Shown piece after piece: positions 9,233 to 16,932 of a DNA stretch of 64,000 nucleotides. The translations under genes and the position numbers were made by a program. The stretch comes from S015-6 sp964384945 (GTDB lineage: Bacteria > Desulfobacterota > DSWW01): assembly GCA_964384945.1 (NCBI GenBank), contig CAYLMK010000002.1:186001-250000 (forward strand), written 5' to 3'. Under the pieces are notes generated by a model that saw only the letters and a list, made by a program, of their open reading frames with translations, made no database searches and was not told the origin of the DNA. How positions within the stretch are numbered: position 1 is the stretch's first letter; every line of letters starts with the position of its first letter.

Positions 9233-9304
9233 ATGCGCCTTTCCTGCTCTCCCCGAGGGCGGGCTCCTGCGCCGGGCTGGCGAGCCGTGCGGAGGCCGGT
9301 GCGT

Positions 9305-9344
9305 CCGGGAGGATACGGGCCCGCCTCGGCCTGTATCCTCCCGG
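9305..9344 (+). terminator. Strong hairpin between the regulator and ispB genes
   Basis: A 17-bp stem with a single G-U pair (9305-9321 with 9328-9344) and a 6-nt loop lies 73 nt after the regulator stop. There is no T-run, so it may be a factor-assisted terminator, an RNA-stability element or a protein site. The ispB promoter begins 11 nt beyond it. Confidence 0.5.
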
Positions 9345-9354
9345 GTACAGGGGC

Positions 9355-9383
9355 TTGTCCAAAACCGGCCAAGTCGCTAAACT
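9355..9383 (+). promoter_or_regulatory. Probable promoter of the polyprenyl synthase gene
   Basis: TTGTCC (9355-9360), 17 nt, TAAACT (9378-9383), right after the strong hairpin and about 70 nt ahead of the coding start. Confidence 0.5.
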
Positions 9384-9453
9384 GTACGGCTAATCTGGCT
9401 GACAGCGAGCTTCCCTACAGAAACCCTGACGCGGCTTTCAGGACCCGTGCCCC

Positions 9454-10431
9454 ATGGACATAGGCGCCGTCTTGGATTGCGTGCGGACCGACCTCGAGCA
9501 AGTCGAGGCCTTCCTGCGCGACAAAGGGGTTTGCTCTCCGGTCCCGCTCCTCTCTTCGGTGGGGGAGCACATCCTGGCCGCCGGGGGAAAGCGCTTCCGC
9601 CCCATGCTGACGATCCTGTGCGGCCGCCTTTGCGGGACCCCTGCAGCCCAGAGGGTTCCGCTGGCGGCTTCCGTGGAACTCATCCACAATGCCACCCTTC
9701 TCCACGACGACATCGTAGACGAGGCCACCCTGCGGCGAGGGCGTCCGGCCGCGCACCTTCTCTGGGGGGACAACGCGGGGGTGCTTGCGGCCAACTTCCA
9801 TATCTCGCAGGCCTTCTCCACCATCCTGAAGGCCGGAGGGCTCGCCTGCCTGCGCGCCGTCAACCGCACCCTCGGGGCGATCGTGGAGGGGGAACTCCTT
9901 CAGTTTTTGAATGTCGGCGTGAAAGAGATGAAAGAGGCGCAGTACCGGGACATCATCCTGCGCAAGACGGCCCGCCTGATCTCCACGGCCTGCCACATCG
10001 GGGCCTTGCCCGGGAGCAACCGCGAGCTTGCCGAGCCGATCGCAAAGTTCGGTCTCGAGCTCGGCATGGCCTTTCAGATGTCCGATGACCTGCTCGACTA
10101 CCAGGCCGAAGAGGCGGTTCTGGGCAAGAAGGTGGGCGCGGACTTCCGGGAGGGCAAATTCACCCTGCCCCTGATCGCGGCGCTCTCGCGGTGCGGACAC
10201 GCGGACCGCAGGGGCCTGCTCGATCTTCTCAACGGGCCGCCCGAGGAGCGTGAGCGGGCCTTCGGATGGGCCAAGGATCTGATCGACAGGAACGGCGGGT
10301 TCTCCTCGACCTACGAAGCCGCAAGACGACACGTCGAGGGGGCCGTGGCGGTGGCCTCAACCTTCCCGGGAGGGGAGGAGCGGGAGGCGCTGATCGGCCT
10401 GGCACGCTTCGTCATCGAGCGGGCCCACTGA
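9454..10431 (+). CDS. ispB: Polyprenyl diphosphate synthase (octaprenyl type)
   Basis: 325 residues, full length for a long-chain trans-prenyltransferase. It condenses isopentenyl diphosphate onto an allylic primer, giving the side chain of menaquinone or ubiquinone. The first aspartate motif is DDIVD (85-89) with RRGRPAAH after it; the second is DDLLD (211-215) in AFQMSDDLLDYQ. GGKRFRP (45-50) is the isopentenyl-diphosphate-binding region. Chain length cannot be fixed from sequence, so IspB is a family-level name. ATG 9454 has CAGGA about 10 nt upstream. Its last 75 bp overlap, tail to tail, the end of the release-factor-like gene on the other strand. Confidence 0.88.
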   Translation: MDIGAVLDCVRTDLEQVEAFLRDKGVCSPVPLLSSVGEHILAAGGKRFRPMLTILCGRLCGTPAAQRVPLAASVELIHNATLLHDDIVDEATLRRGRPAAHLLWGDNAGVLAANFHISQAFSTILKAGGLACLRAVNRTLGAIVEGELLQFLNVGVKEMKEAQYRDIILRKTARLISTACHIGALPGSNRELAEPIAKFGLELGMAFQMSDDLLDYQAEEAVLGKKVGADFREGKFTLPLIAALSRCGHADRRGLLDLLNGPPEERERAFGWAKDLIDRNGGFSSTYEAARRHVEGAVAVASTFPGGEEREALIGLARFVIERAH

Positions 10432-10800
10432 CCCTTTCTTGGCGGCCCGGAGCCTGTTGCGCAGCCGTCTGCCGGCCCGCGCCTTCCTGCGCCGGGCCCT
10501 GTCGCGGGCCGCCTGCTCCTCCTTGCGCGCCCCCTCCCCCCGCCGCTCCAGCTCCTCGGCCAGCCGCCTTCTCGCCAGGAACCGGTTCAGGGACTGGGAA
10601 CGGCTCGCCTCGCACCTGACCCGGACGCCGGTGGGTCTGTGGGTCAGCCGCACGCAGCTCGAGGTCTTGTGGAGCTTCTGGCCGCCCCTCCCCGAGGCGC
10701 GGACGAACCGCTCCTCCAGATCCTTCTCCAAGATCCCCAGCCTCTCGAACCGCTCGAGCAGCTCCCTCTGCTTCTCGGGACGAACCGGAGGTCGGGCCAT
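10357..10800 (-). CDS. Peptide chain release factor-like protein (GGQ domain only)
   Basis: 147 residues. It has the catalytic domain of class I release factors with GGQ at 39-41 in RASGRGGQKLHKTSSCVRL, but no stop-codon-recognition domains. A very basic tail follows (about 105-135, Arg/Lys/Ala rich). This architecture is that of ribosome-rescue hydrolases such as ArfB and the mitochondrial C12orf65 relatives, where the basic tail enters the empty mRNA channel. A role in releasing stalled peptides is therefore likely but inferred. The start is ATG 10800, overlapping the rarA stop as TGATG, so translation is probably coupled to rarA. The final 25 codons are antisense to the 3' end of ispB. Confidence 0.8.
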   Translation of the reverse strand: MARPPVRPEKQRELLERFERLGILEKDLEERFVRASGRGGQKLHKTSSCVRLTHRPTGVRVRCEASRSQSLNRFLARRRLAEELERRGEGARKEEQAARDRARRRKARAGRRLRNRLRAAKKGSVGPLDDEACQADQRLPLLPSREG

Positions 10801-12179
10801 CAAGGCTCCCTGGAGCCCCCTGGCTCCTTTTTCGACTTGGATCGACGGATCTGCCGCCAACGGGTCAGCCGTTCCCGGATCGTCTTCTCGTACCCCCGGT
10901 CCGTGGGCCGGTAGAAGGTCTTTTCGGCCAGCCCCTCGGGAAGGTATTCGGCCGATACGATCGCATCCGGGTCCTTGTGAGGATAGTCATAGCCCCTGCC
11001 GTACCCGAGGTCGCGCATCAGACCGGTCGGGGCGTTGCGCAGGGAGAGGGGAACGGGCAGGGGTCCATGCTCGCGCACCGCGCGCTGCGCCTCGGACAGG
11101 GCAAGGTAGGAGGCGTTGCTCTTCGGCGCCGAGGCAAGGTAGGTGACCGCCTGAGAGAGGTTCAGCGCGGCCTCGGGAAGGCCGACGAAATGAACGGCCT
11201 CCTTGGCGCCGAGGGCCACCGAGAGCGCCGTCGGATCCGCATTCCCCACATCCTCGGAGGCAAAGATCACCATGCGCCTGGCCAGAAAGAGCGGGTCCTC
11301 CCCGGCTTCCAGCATGCGGGCCAACCAGTAGAGCGCGGCATCGGGATCACTCCCCCGAAGGCTCTTGATAAAGGCGGAGATCAGGTTGTAGTGTTCTTCC
11401 CCGGTCTTGTCGTACGGCAGGGCGCAGGTCTGCAGGGCCTCCCGGACATCTTCGAGCCGAACCGTTCGATCGGAGGGCCCTCGCTTCTTGCGGAGCGTCG
11501 CGGCGATCTCCAGGGCGTTCAGGCAGCGACGCGCATCCCCCTGCGAGGCCCTGCAGAGGAATTCCAGCCCCTCCGGCTCGATCCCCAGGCCCCATGCCCC
11601 CAGCCCCCTGTCCGGGTCGTCCAGGGCCCGTCGGGCGACCCGGGCCAGGTCGGAGACGCTGAGAGGGTGAAGCACCAGCACCTCCATCCTGGAAAGGAGC
11701 GCCTTGTTGATTTCGAAGGAAGGATTCTCGGTGGTCGCGCCCATCAGGAGGATGCCCCCGCTCTCCACGTGCGGAAGGAAGGCATCCTGTTGCGCCTTGT
11801 TGAAGCGGTGGATCTCGTCGACGAACAATACGGTCTGCTTGCGGTTTCTGCTCCACTGGTAGCTCGATTCGTTGAGGACCTCCCGAATCTCCTTCACGCC
11901 GGAGAGCACGGCGGAGAAGGCGACCCAGTGGCTGTCGGTCAACCTGGCCAGCACCTGGGCGAGGGCCGTCTTCCCGCATCCCGGGGGACCCCAGAACAGC
12001 ATGGAGAACAGCCTGCCCCGTCCCACCGCCTCCCGCAGGAGCTTGCCGGGCCCCAGGAGGTGCTCCTGGCCCACCACCTCCTCCAGGCATCGAGGCCGCA
12101 TCCTGTCCGCAAGCGGACGCCGCTCACCCGCTCCCGCGGGGCCCTCCATCTCAAACAGATCGCCGGTCTTCTCCTTCAT
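10800..12179 (-). CDS. rarA: Replication-associated recombination protein A (RarA/MgsA AAA+ ATPase)
   Basis: 459 residues. RarA is a clamp-loader-like AAA+ ATPase that acts at stalled replication forks. Visible landmarks are LEEVVGQEHLLGPG (about 33-46), Walker A GPPGCGKTALA (about 64-74), Walker B VDEIHRFNKAQQD (about 119-131), the sensor ATTENPSFE and the C-terminal PYDKTGEEHYNLISAFIKSLRGSD tetramerisation region. It is the first gene of a minus-strand pair, with the release-factor-like gene starting inside its stop codon. In enterobacteria rarA follows ftsK-lolA; here that pair is 24 kb away. Confidence 0.93.
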   Translation of the reverse strand: MKEKTGDLFEMEGPAGAGERRPLADRMRPRCLEEVVGQEHLLGPGKLLREAVGRGRLFSMLFWGPPGCGKTALAQVLARLTDSHWVAFSAVLSGVKEIREVLNESSYQWSRNRKQTVLFVDEIHRFNKAQQDAFLPHVESGGILLMGATTENPSFEINKALLSRMEVLVLHPLSVSDLARVARRALDDPDRGLGAWGLGIEPEGLEFLCRASQGDARRCLNALEIAATLRKKRGPSDRTVRLEDVREALQTCALPYDKTGEEHYNLISAFIKSLRGSDPDAALYWLARMLEAGEDPLFLARRMVIFASEDVGNADPTALSVALGAKEAVHFVGLPEAALNLSQAVTYLASAPKSNASYLALSEAQRAVREHGPLPVPLSLRNAPTGLMRDLGYGRGYDYPHKDPDAIVSAEYLPEGLAEKTFYRPTDRGYEKTIRERLTRWRQIRRSKSKKEPGGSREP

Positions 12180-12566
12180 CGGAAAGGTCGCCCTCGGATC
12201 GGGGATTCAGCGGACGGAAGACATCCTGCGTTTCCCCCTCTTTTACCTCCTTCCGGCGAATTACACAATTTCTGCCGCCGCATGCTGCCAAAGGCGTGGG
12301 GCGGGCGGAATCTCCCGGATCCGGTTACGAAGCAGGTGCAAGCGGTCGGGTGTCGGGCACCCGCCCTGCCGCGTGGACAGCAGGATGCGGCCCTCCCAGG
12401 AAGGACCGGGTGGACACCTTGCACCCTGCACCCTTTCCCTTACTCTGTATGGCCCTTTGCCTCCGATAGACAGCCCGGAAGAGAGTATGCTATTACGAAA
12501 AGAAGGGTGGAATACGCCGTCGCAAGGCGTAAAGGCCCATGTCCGCGCAGATTGCCCGAGAGTCCC
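12180..12566. other. Divergent intergenic region between rarA and nadK
   Basis: 387 bp without a convincing gene. On the minus strand a weak promoter-like pair (TTGTGT, 17 nt, TAAAAG, around 12243-12271) could serve rarA. Near nadK there is a small hairpin (12513-12518 with 12526-12531, loop of 7). An 82-codon minus-strand frame at 12176-12424 has a Cys/Gly/Arg-rich composition unlike a real protein. I see nothing else. Confidence 0.4.
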
Positions 12567-13424
12567 ATGGAACGAATCGGTATCCTCGCGAAGATCAAGC
12601 ACGACAGGCAGGTTCGCAAGACGGTGTCCGACCTTGTCCGGTGGCTCTCCGAAAAGCGGATCGAAACCGTCCTGGAAGAGGAGATCGGAAGCCAGCTGGA
12701 CCACCCGCACCGTCTTCCGAAGCCGGAACTGGTCGGAGCGGCCGAAATGCTCGTGGTCCTGGGGGGAGACGGCACACTGCTCAGCGTGGCCCGCCTCATC
12801 AAGGGCCGAAACGTCCCGATCCTCGGTGTGAACCTCGGCAGCATGGGTTTCCTCACCGAGGTTACGATCGAGGAGATGTTTCCCGTCCTCGAACAGGTAC
12901 TGGAGGGAAACTGCAGGATCGACCGGAGGATGATGCTCCAGGCCCAGATCCTCCGGCAGGGGTCTTGCATCACCGAGGAATCCCTCCTGAACGACGTAGT
13001 CATCAACAAGAGCGCCCTTGCCCGGATTCTCACCCTCGAGGTGGCGGTGGACGGCACCTACCTGACTACCTTTCAGGCGGACGGCCTCATTCTTTCGACA
13101 CCGACCGGTTCCACGGCTTACTCGCTTGCTGCCGGCGGCCCCATCATCTATCCCACTCTTGCCTCGATCCTCCTGACGCCCATCTGCCCCCACACGCTGA
13201 CGAACCGTCCGATCATCCTCCCGGTGGGCTCCAGCGTGGAAGTCATCCTCCGGTCGGAAGAAAGGGATGCCTATGTCACCCTGGACGGTCAGATGGGCTT
13301 CCCCTTTCTGAAAGACGACGTGGCCAGGATCCAGCAGTCCGACTACATCGTGCCGCTTGTCAAGTCCCCTTTCAAGGACTACTTTCAGGTCCTCCGCGCA
13401 AAACTGAAGTGGGGAGAGCGATAG
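12567..13424 (+). CDS. nadK: NAD kinase
   Basis: 285 residues, typical length. It phosphorylates NAD to NADP in the cytosol. The GGDGT motif is at 66-70 (MLVVLGGDGTLLSVAR), followed by GVNLGSMGFLTE, the LNDVVINK segment and the conserved STPTGSTAYSLAAGGPI loop, so all family motifs are present. I start it at ATG 12567 (MERIGILAK), which places the first beta strand correctly; the ribosome site is poor (CGAGAG). recN begins 19 nt after its stop, the widely conserved nadK-recN arrangement. Confidence 0.93.
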   Translation: MERIGILAKIKHDRQVRKTVSDLVRWLSEKRIETVLEEEIGSQLDHPHRLPKPELVGAAEMLVVLGGDGTLLSVARLIKGRNVPILGVNLGSMGFLTEVTIEEMFPVLEQVLEGNCRIDRRMMLQAQILRQGSCITEESLLNDVVINKSALARILTLEVAVDGTYLTTFQADGLILSTPTGSTAYSLAAGGPIIYPTLASILLTPICPHTLTNRPIILPVGSSVEVILRSEERDAYVTLDGQMGFPFLKDDVARIQQSDYIVPLVKSPFKDYFQVLRAKLKWGER

Positions 13425-13443
13425 CCGAGGGGTTGCGGGCGCA

Positions 13444-15153
13444 ATGATTCGTGAACTCTCGATTCGGAACCTGGCCATCATCGAGGAGGCGAGGATCTCC
13501 TTCGGCAGAGGGCTGAACGTTTTGACGGGCGAAACGGGCGCGGGGAAAAGTCTTCTGGTCGCCGCACTCGAGCTTGTTCTGGGGGAGCGCGCGAAGGCGG
13601 AGTGGGTCCGCGCCGACGCGGAAGAGGCGCGGGTGGAAGCGGTCATCGAGATGGAAGAGACCCCGGAGCTGTCCGCTGCGCTCGCGCAGGCCGGCCACGA
13701 CGATGCGGACCTGCTGGTCATCCGTCGAACGGTGGCCCGCTCCGGGAAAAACCGCGTGTACGTGAACGACCGCCCCGCAACCCTGGGGTTTCTGGAAACG
13801 CTGGGAGAACGCCTCGCCGACATTCATGGGCAGCACGAACACCAGTCGCTGCTGAAAGCGAGCCGGCACCGGGAGCTGCTCGATCGATTCGGCGACCTGG
13901 TGCCGTCCCAGAAACGGGTTGCCGAGCTTGTCCGTTCCGTGCGCGACCTGCGAAGAGAACGGGCCCGCGTGGAGGCCGATCACAGGCAGATGGTCGCAGA
14001 GCGGGATCTGGCCCTGTTCCAGCACGAGGAAATCTCCGGGGCGAACCTGCGGATCGGGGAGGAGGAGGAACTCGAACAGGAACGGGAGCGGACCCTCCAC
14101 GCACACAGGCTCCTCGAGGTCTGCCTGGAGGGGGAACGAAGGCTGTACAGCGATCCGGGGTCGGTCGCGGACACATTGAGCGCCGTCCGCAGACGGGTCG
14201 AAGAGGCCGGGCAGATCGATCCGGTCTTCTCCGTTCCGGCCGGGCTGCTGGAATCGGCGCAGCACTGCGTGGAGGAGGCCGCCCGGGAACTCCAGCGGCG
14301 CGCTTCCTCCGTGGAGGGGGACCCGGACCGCCTCGAGCAGATCGAGGAGCGGCTCGGCCTGATCCATCGGCTGAGACGAAAGCACCACCGATCCGTCGAG
14401 GAACTGCTGGCCCTGGAACGGGAACTGGCCGGGAAGATTGCGCGGATGGACCGTTTCGAAGAGGATTGCCGCGACCTGCGGGAGAGGATCGAAGCGAGGG
14501 AGTCGGAGCTGGGCGGGGCGGCTCGTTCTCTTTCCGAAGCAAGGAAGAAGGTCGCCAGGAAGCTCGAGAAGGCGGTCGCAGAGGAACTGCAGGCAGTCGG
14601 CATGAAGGACACCGGATTCCGGGCGAGTCTCGCCCCGGTCCCGGCGGACCCCTCCGGGAAGAATCCGGACGAGATCCGGCTCGGAGATCACAGCATCGAG
14701 GCTTCCGGCATGGATCATGTCGAGTTCCTCATCCGCCCGAATCCGGGTCAGCCTTTCCTTCCCCTCCGGCAGATTGCCTCGGGTGGGGAACTCTCGAGAA
14801 TCATGCTGGCGATCCGCAATGTCCTGCGGCGTTCGGACAGGTTGCCCACCCTGGTCTTCGACGAGGTGGATGCGGGCATTGGAGGGGCCGAGGCGGAATC
14901 GGTCGGCGCCCGCCTGAAAAGGCTCAGCGAGGACTTCCAGATCCTCTGCATCACCCATCTGCCGCAGATCGCGGTGTTCGGTGATACGCACCTGAAGGTG
15001 TCGAAGAAGGTCGAGGAGGGTCGAACGCGTTTTCTCATCGCAACGCTGCAAGACGAGGAACGCGAGCGAGAGATCGCGCGAATGCTCGGCGGCATCAAAA
15101 TCACGAAGACAACCCTGGAACACGCTCGAGAGATGCTCCGGGAAAAGGGTTGA
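13444..15153 (+). CDS. recN: DNA repair protein RecN
   Basis: 569 residues, full length for this SMC-like ATPase of double-strand-break repair. Walker A is GETGAGKS at 29-36. A long Glu/Arg-rich coiled-coil region spans about 155-375. The C-terminal ABC signature and Walker B are visible as ASGGELSRIMLAIRNVL and LVFDEVDAGIGG, then ITHLPQIAVFGD. It follows nadK by 19 nt and precedes the acetyltransferase gene by 13 nt, so the three genes are probably one operon. Confidence 0.95.
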   Translation: MIRELSIRNLAIIEEARISFGRGLNVLTGETGAGKSLLVAALELVLGERAKAEWVRADAEEARVEAVIEMEETPELSAALAQAGHDDADLLVIRRTVARSGKNRVYVNDRPATLGFLETLGERLADIHGQHEHQSLLKASRHRELLDRFGDLVPSQKRVAELVRSVRDLRRERARVEADHRQMVAERDLALFQHEEISGANLRIGEEEELEQERERTLHAHRLLEVCLEGERRLYSDPGSVADTLSAVRRRVEEAGQIDPVFSVPAGLLESAQHCVEEAARELQRRASSVEGDPDRLEQIEERLGLIHRLRRKHHRSVEELLALERELAGKIARMDRFEEDCRDLRERIEARESELGGAARSLSEARKKVARKLEKAVAEELQAVGMKDTGFRASLAPVPADPSGKNPDEIRLGDHSIEASGMDHVEFLIRPNPGQPFLPLRQIASGGELSRIMLAIRNVLRRSDRLPTLVFDEVDAGIGGAEAESVGARLKRLSEDFQILCITHLPQIAVFGDTHLKVSKKVEEGRTRFLIATLQDEEREREIARMLGGIKITKTTLEHAREMLREKG

Positions 15154-15166
15154 GGCGGGGGTTCCG

Positions 15167-15637
15167 ATGATCCGAAAGGCTCGCATATCCGAAGTCCCTC
15201 TGATTTACAAGACGCTCGAATTGTCGGCGCGCAAGGGCGAGCTCCTGCCCCGTTCCCTCGGAGAGCTTTACGATTCGATCCGGGATTTCCAGGTCCACGT
15301 GGACGAGGAGGGGCAGTTCCTGGGATGCTGCGCCCTCCACCCCACATGGGAAGACCTGGGAGAAATCCGCTCCCTGGTCGTCAGCGAAAAGGCCCGCCAC
15401 CGTGGAATCGGCCGCAGCCTGGTGTCCCGTTGCCTCGAGGACGCCAGGGAACTGGGCCTGCGGCGCATCTTCGTACTGACCTTCAACGTTCCCTTTTTCC
15501 GAAAACTCAATTTCCTGCCCATCCCCAAGGCCCAGCTACCCCACAAGATCTGGGCCGAGTGCATCCGCTGCGTTCACTTCCCGGACTGCAAGGAGGAATC
15601 GCTCATCCTCGAACTCACGGAAGCCCTCCGGGAATAG
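15167..15637 (+). CDS. argA: GNAT acetyltransferase, short N-acetylglutamate synthase-like
   Basis: 156 residues, a single GNAT domain with the acetyl-CoA-binding loop RHRGIGRSLV at about 78-87. The C-terminal stretch LPHKIWAECIRCVHFPDC, with three cysteines, is a feature I associate with the short stand-alone N-acetylglutamate synthases of anaerobic bacteria, which lack the amino-acid-kinase domain of classic ArgA. The reaction would be acetyl-CoA plus glutamate to N-acetylglutamate, the first arginine step. argJ, which recycles the acetyl group, lies about 4.3 kb downstream, which supports the idea. A generic GNAT enzyme cannot be excluded. It follows recN by 13 nt. Confidence 0.65.
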   Translation: MIRKARISEVPLIYKTLELSARKGELLPRSLGELYDSIRDFQVHVDEEGQFLGCCALHPTWEDLGEIRSLVVSEKARHRGIGRSLVSRCLEDARELGLRRIFVLTFNVPFFRKLNFLPIPKAQLPHKIWAECIRCVHFPDCKEESLILELTEALRE

Positions 15638-15800
15638 GCCTCAAGGTTTCCCTTTGAATTGCCGAATCCTATCCTAAGAGCCCGAACTGCAAGGGAAAGG
15701 CGCGCAGTATCTCTTCCGGGTTGCGCCGGGTGCCGGCTCCGCCTATCCGCAGAATGCGGCTCGGAACTCTGCTTTTCGTCACGCTCGGGTTTCCTCGCCC

Positions 15801-16745
15801 ATGCACCGAGGGAGGGCTTGCGTGGCCTTTCGGAGACGATACCGGCTGTCCGTGACGACCTCTGCGGAAAACGCGGCCAGACAGATAGAGATACGCCTGC
15901 CGGCTGTCTGGCTCCTCGCGGTCGTCGCCGTTCTGTCCCTGGGAACGGTTCTCTGCGGATCCTGGGTCGTGATCCGCTCCGCCCGGAATGAAGACCGCTA
16001 TCAAGCCGAAATCGAGCAGCTCCGCGAGGAGAACCAGGCGCAGGCCTTTCATATCCAGAAGTTCACGGACAGGCTCGGCCATCTGAGCGTGCAGATGGAG
16101 AGGTTGCAGAATTTCCACGCAAAGTTGAAGGTCCTGGCGAATCTCGACCTGCAGGAGCCCCAGGATCCGGCCATGGCCGCCGGAGGCCCCCAACCCGACG
16201 CCCGGGACATCAACATGCAGCTCGAGGAAGGCCTGAAACGCCAGATCCAGAGGGTGCACTGGGAGATGGAAGAGCTGCAGATGCTTGCCGAGATCCAGGA
16301 GAGGAATGCGTACAAGGTCGAGCGGTTCTTCGACTCGCAGCGTTCCTTGCTTGCATCGACCCCGGCCATCTGGCCCGTGCGCGGCTGGGTAACATCCTCC
16401 TTCGGCCAGCGCATATCCCCCTTCACGGGAATGCTCCAGATGCACGAGGGCATCGATATTGCGGCCCGCGTCGGCACCCCGGTCAAGGCCGCGGCCGACG
16501 GCGTCGTGATTTACAGCGGCTGGAAGTCGGAGTTCGGCAAGTTCGTCACCGTCGACCACGGATACGGTTACAGAACCCGCTACGGCCACCTCTCGAGGCT
16601 CTACGTAACGACCGGGCAGAAGGTCAAGAGGGGCGAGGCGCTCGGCGCGGTGGGCAGCACGGGCAGAAGCACCGGCCCCCACCTGCATTACGAAGTGAAG
16701 GTCAGAGGCCTGCCCGTCAACCCGAAGACCTACCTGCTCGACTAG
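15801..16745 (+). CDS. M23-family (LytM/NlpD-type) metallopeptidase, membrane anchored
   Basis: 314 residues. A basic N-terminus precedes one membrane segment (about 34-57), so the protein is anchored with its body in the periplasm. A charged coiled-coil follows (about 60-185). The C-terminal LytM domain (about 190-310) keeps the zinc-site motifs HEGIDI, YGHLS and HLHYEV, so it should be an active glycyl/D-Ala-X endopeptidase acting on peptidoglycan. This type often precedes secA in deltaproteobacteria. ATG 15801 is the first start in frame and the ribosome site is weak; a GTG shortly after is possible. The 163 bp before it show no clear promoter. Confidence 0.85.
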   Translation: MHRGRACVAFRRRYRLSVTTSAENAARQIEIRLPAVWLLAVVAVLSLGTVLCGSWVVIRSARNEDRYQAEIEQLREENQAQAFHIQKFTDRLGHLSVQMERLQNFHAKLKVLANLDLQEPQDPAMAAGGPQPDARDINMQLEEGLKRQIQRVHWEMEELQMLAEIQERNAYKVERFFDSQRSLLASTPAIWPVRGWVTSSFGQRISPFTGMLQMHEGIDIAARVGTPVKAAADGVVIYSGWKSEFGKFVTVDHGYGYRTRYGHLSRLYVTTGQKVKRGEALGAVGSTGRSTGPHLHYEVKVRGLPVNPKTYLLD

Positions 16746-16861
16746 CCTGTTTGCAGGCCGTCCGCCGTTCGGCCTTCTTCGCCTCCTTGCTCCTTGTCCA
16801 GATGCTTCGGCTTCGCAGGTCGGACCTTGGGGCCCATCCGTCATACACCGACGCGGCGCAC

Positions 16862-16889
16862 TTGACGCGGAGGCGGCGGAAGGCATAAC
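16862..16889 (+). promoter_or_regulatory. Possible secA promoter
   Basis: TTGACG (16862-16867), 16 nt, CATAAC (16884-16889), 44 nt ahead of the secA start. Confidence 0.4.
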
Positions 16890-16932
16890 GTTTCTTGTTG
16901 GAGAATCGAGGCGAGGATCGGAGAGGACGGAG

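Noticed and set aside
12176..12424. 82-codon minus-strand frame upstream of rarA
   Set aside because: Cys/Gly/Arg-rich composition, no ribosome site, and it overlaps the expected rarA promoter region.
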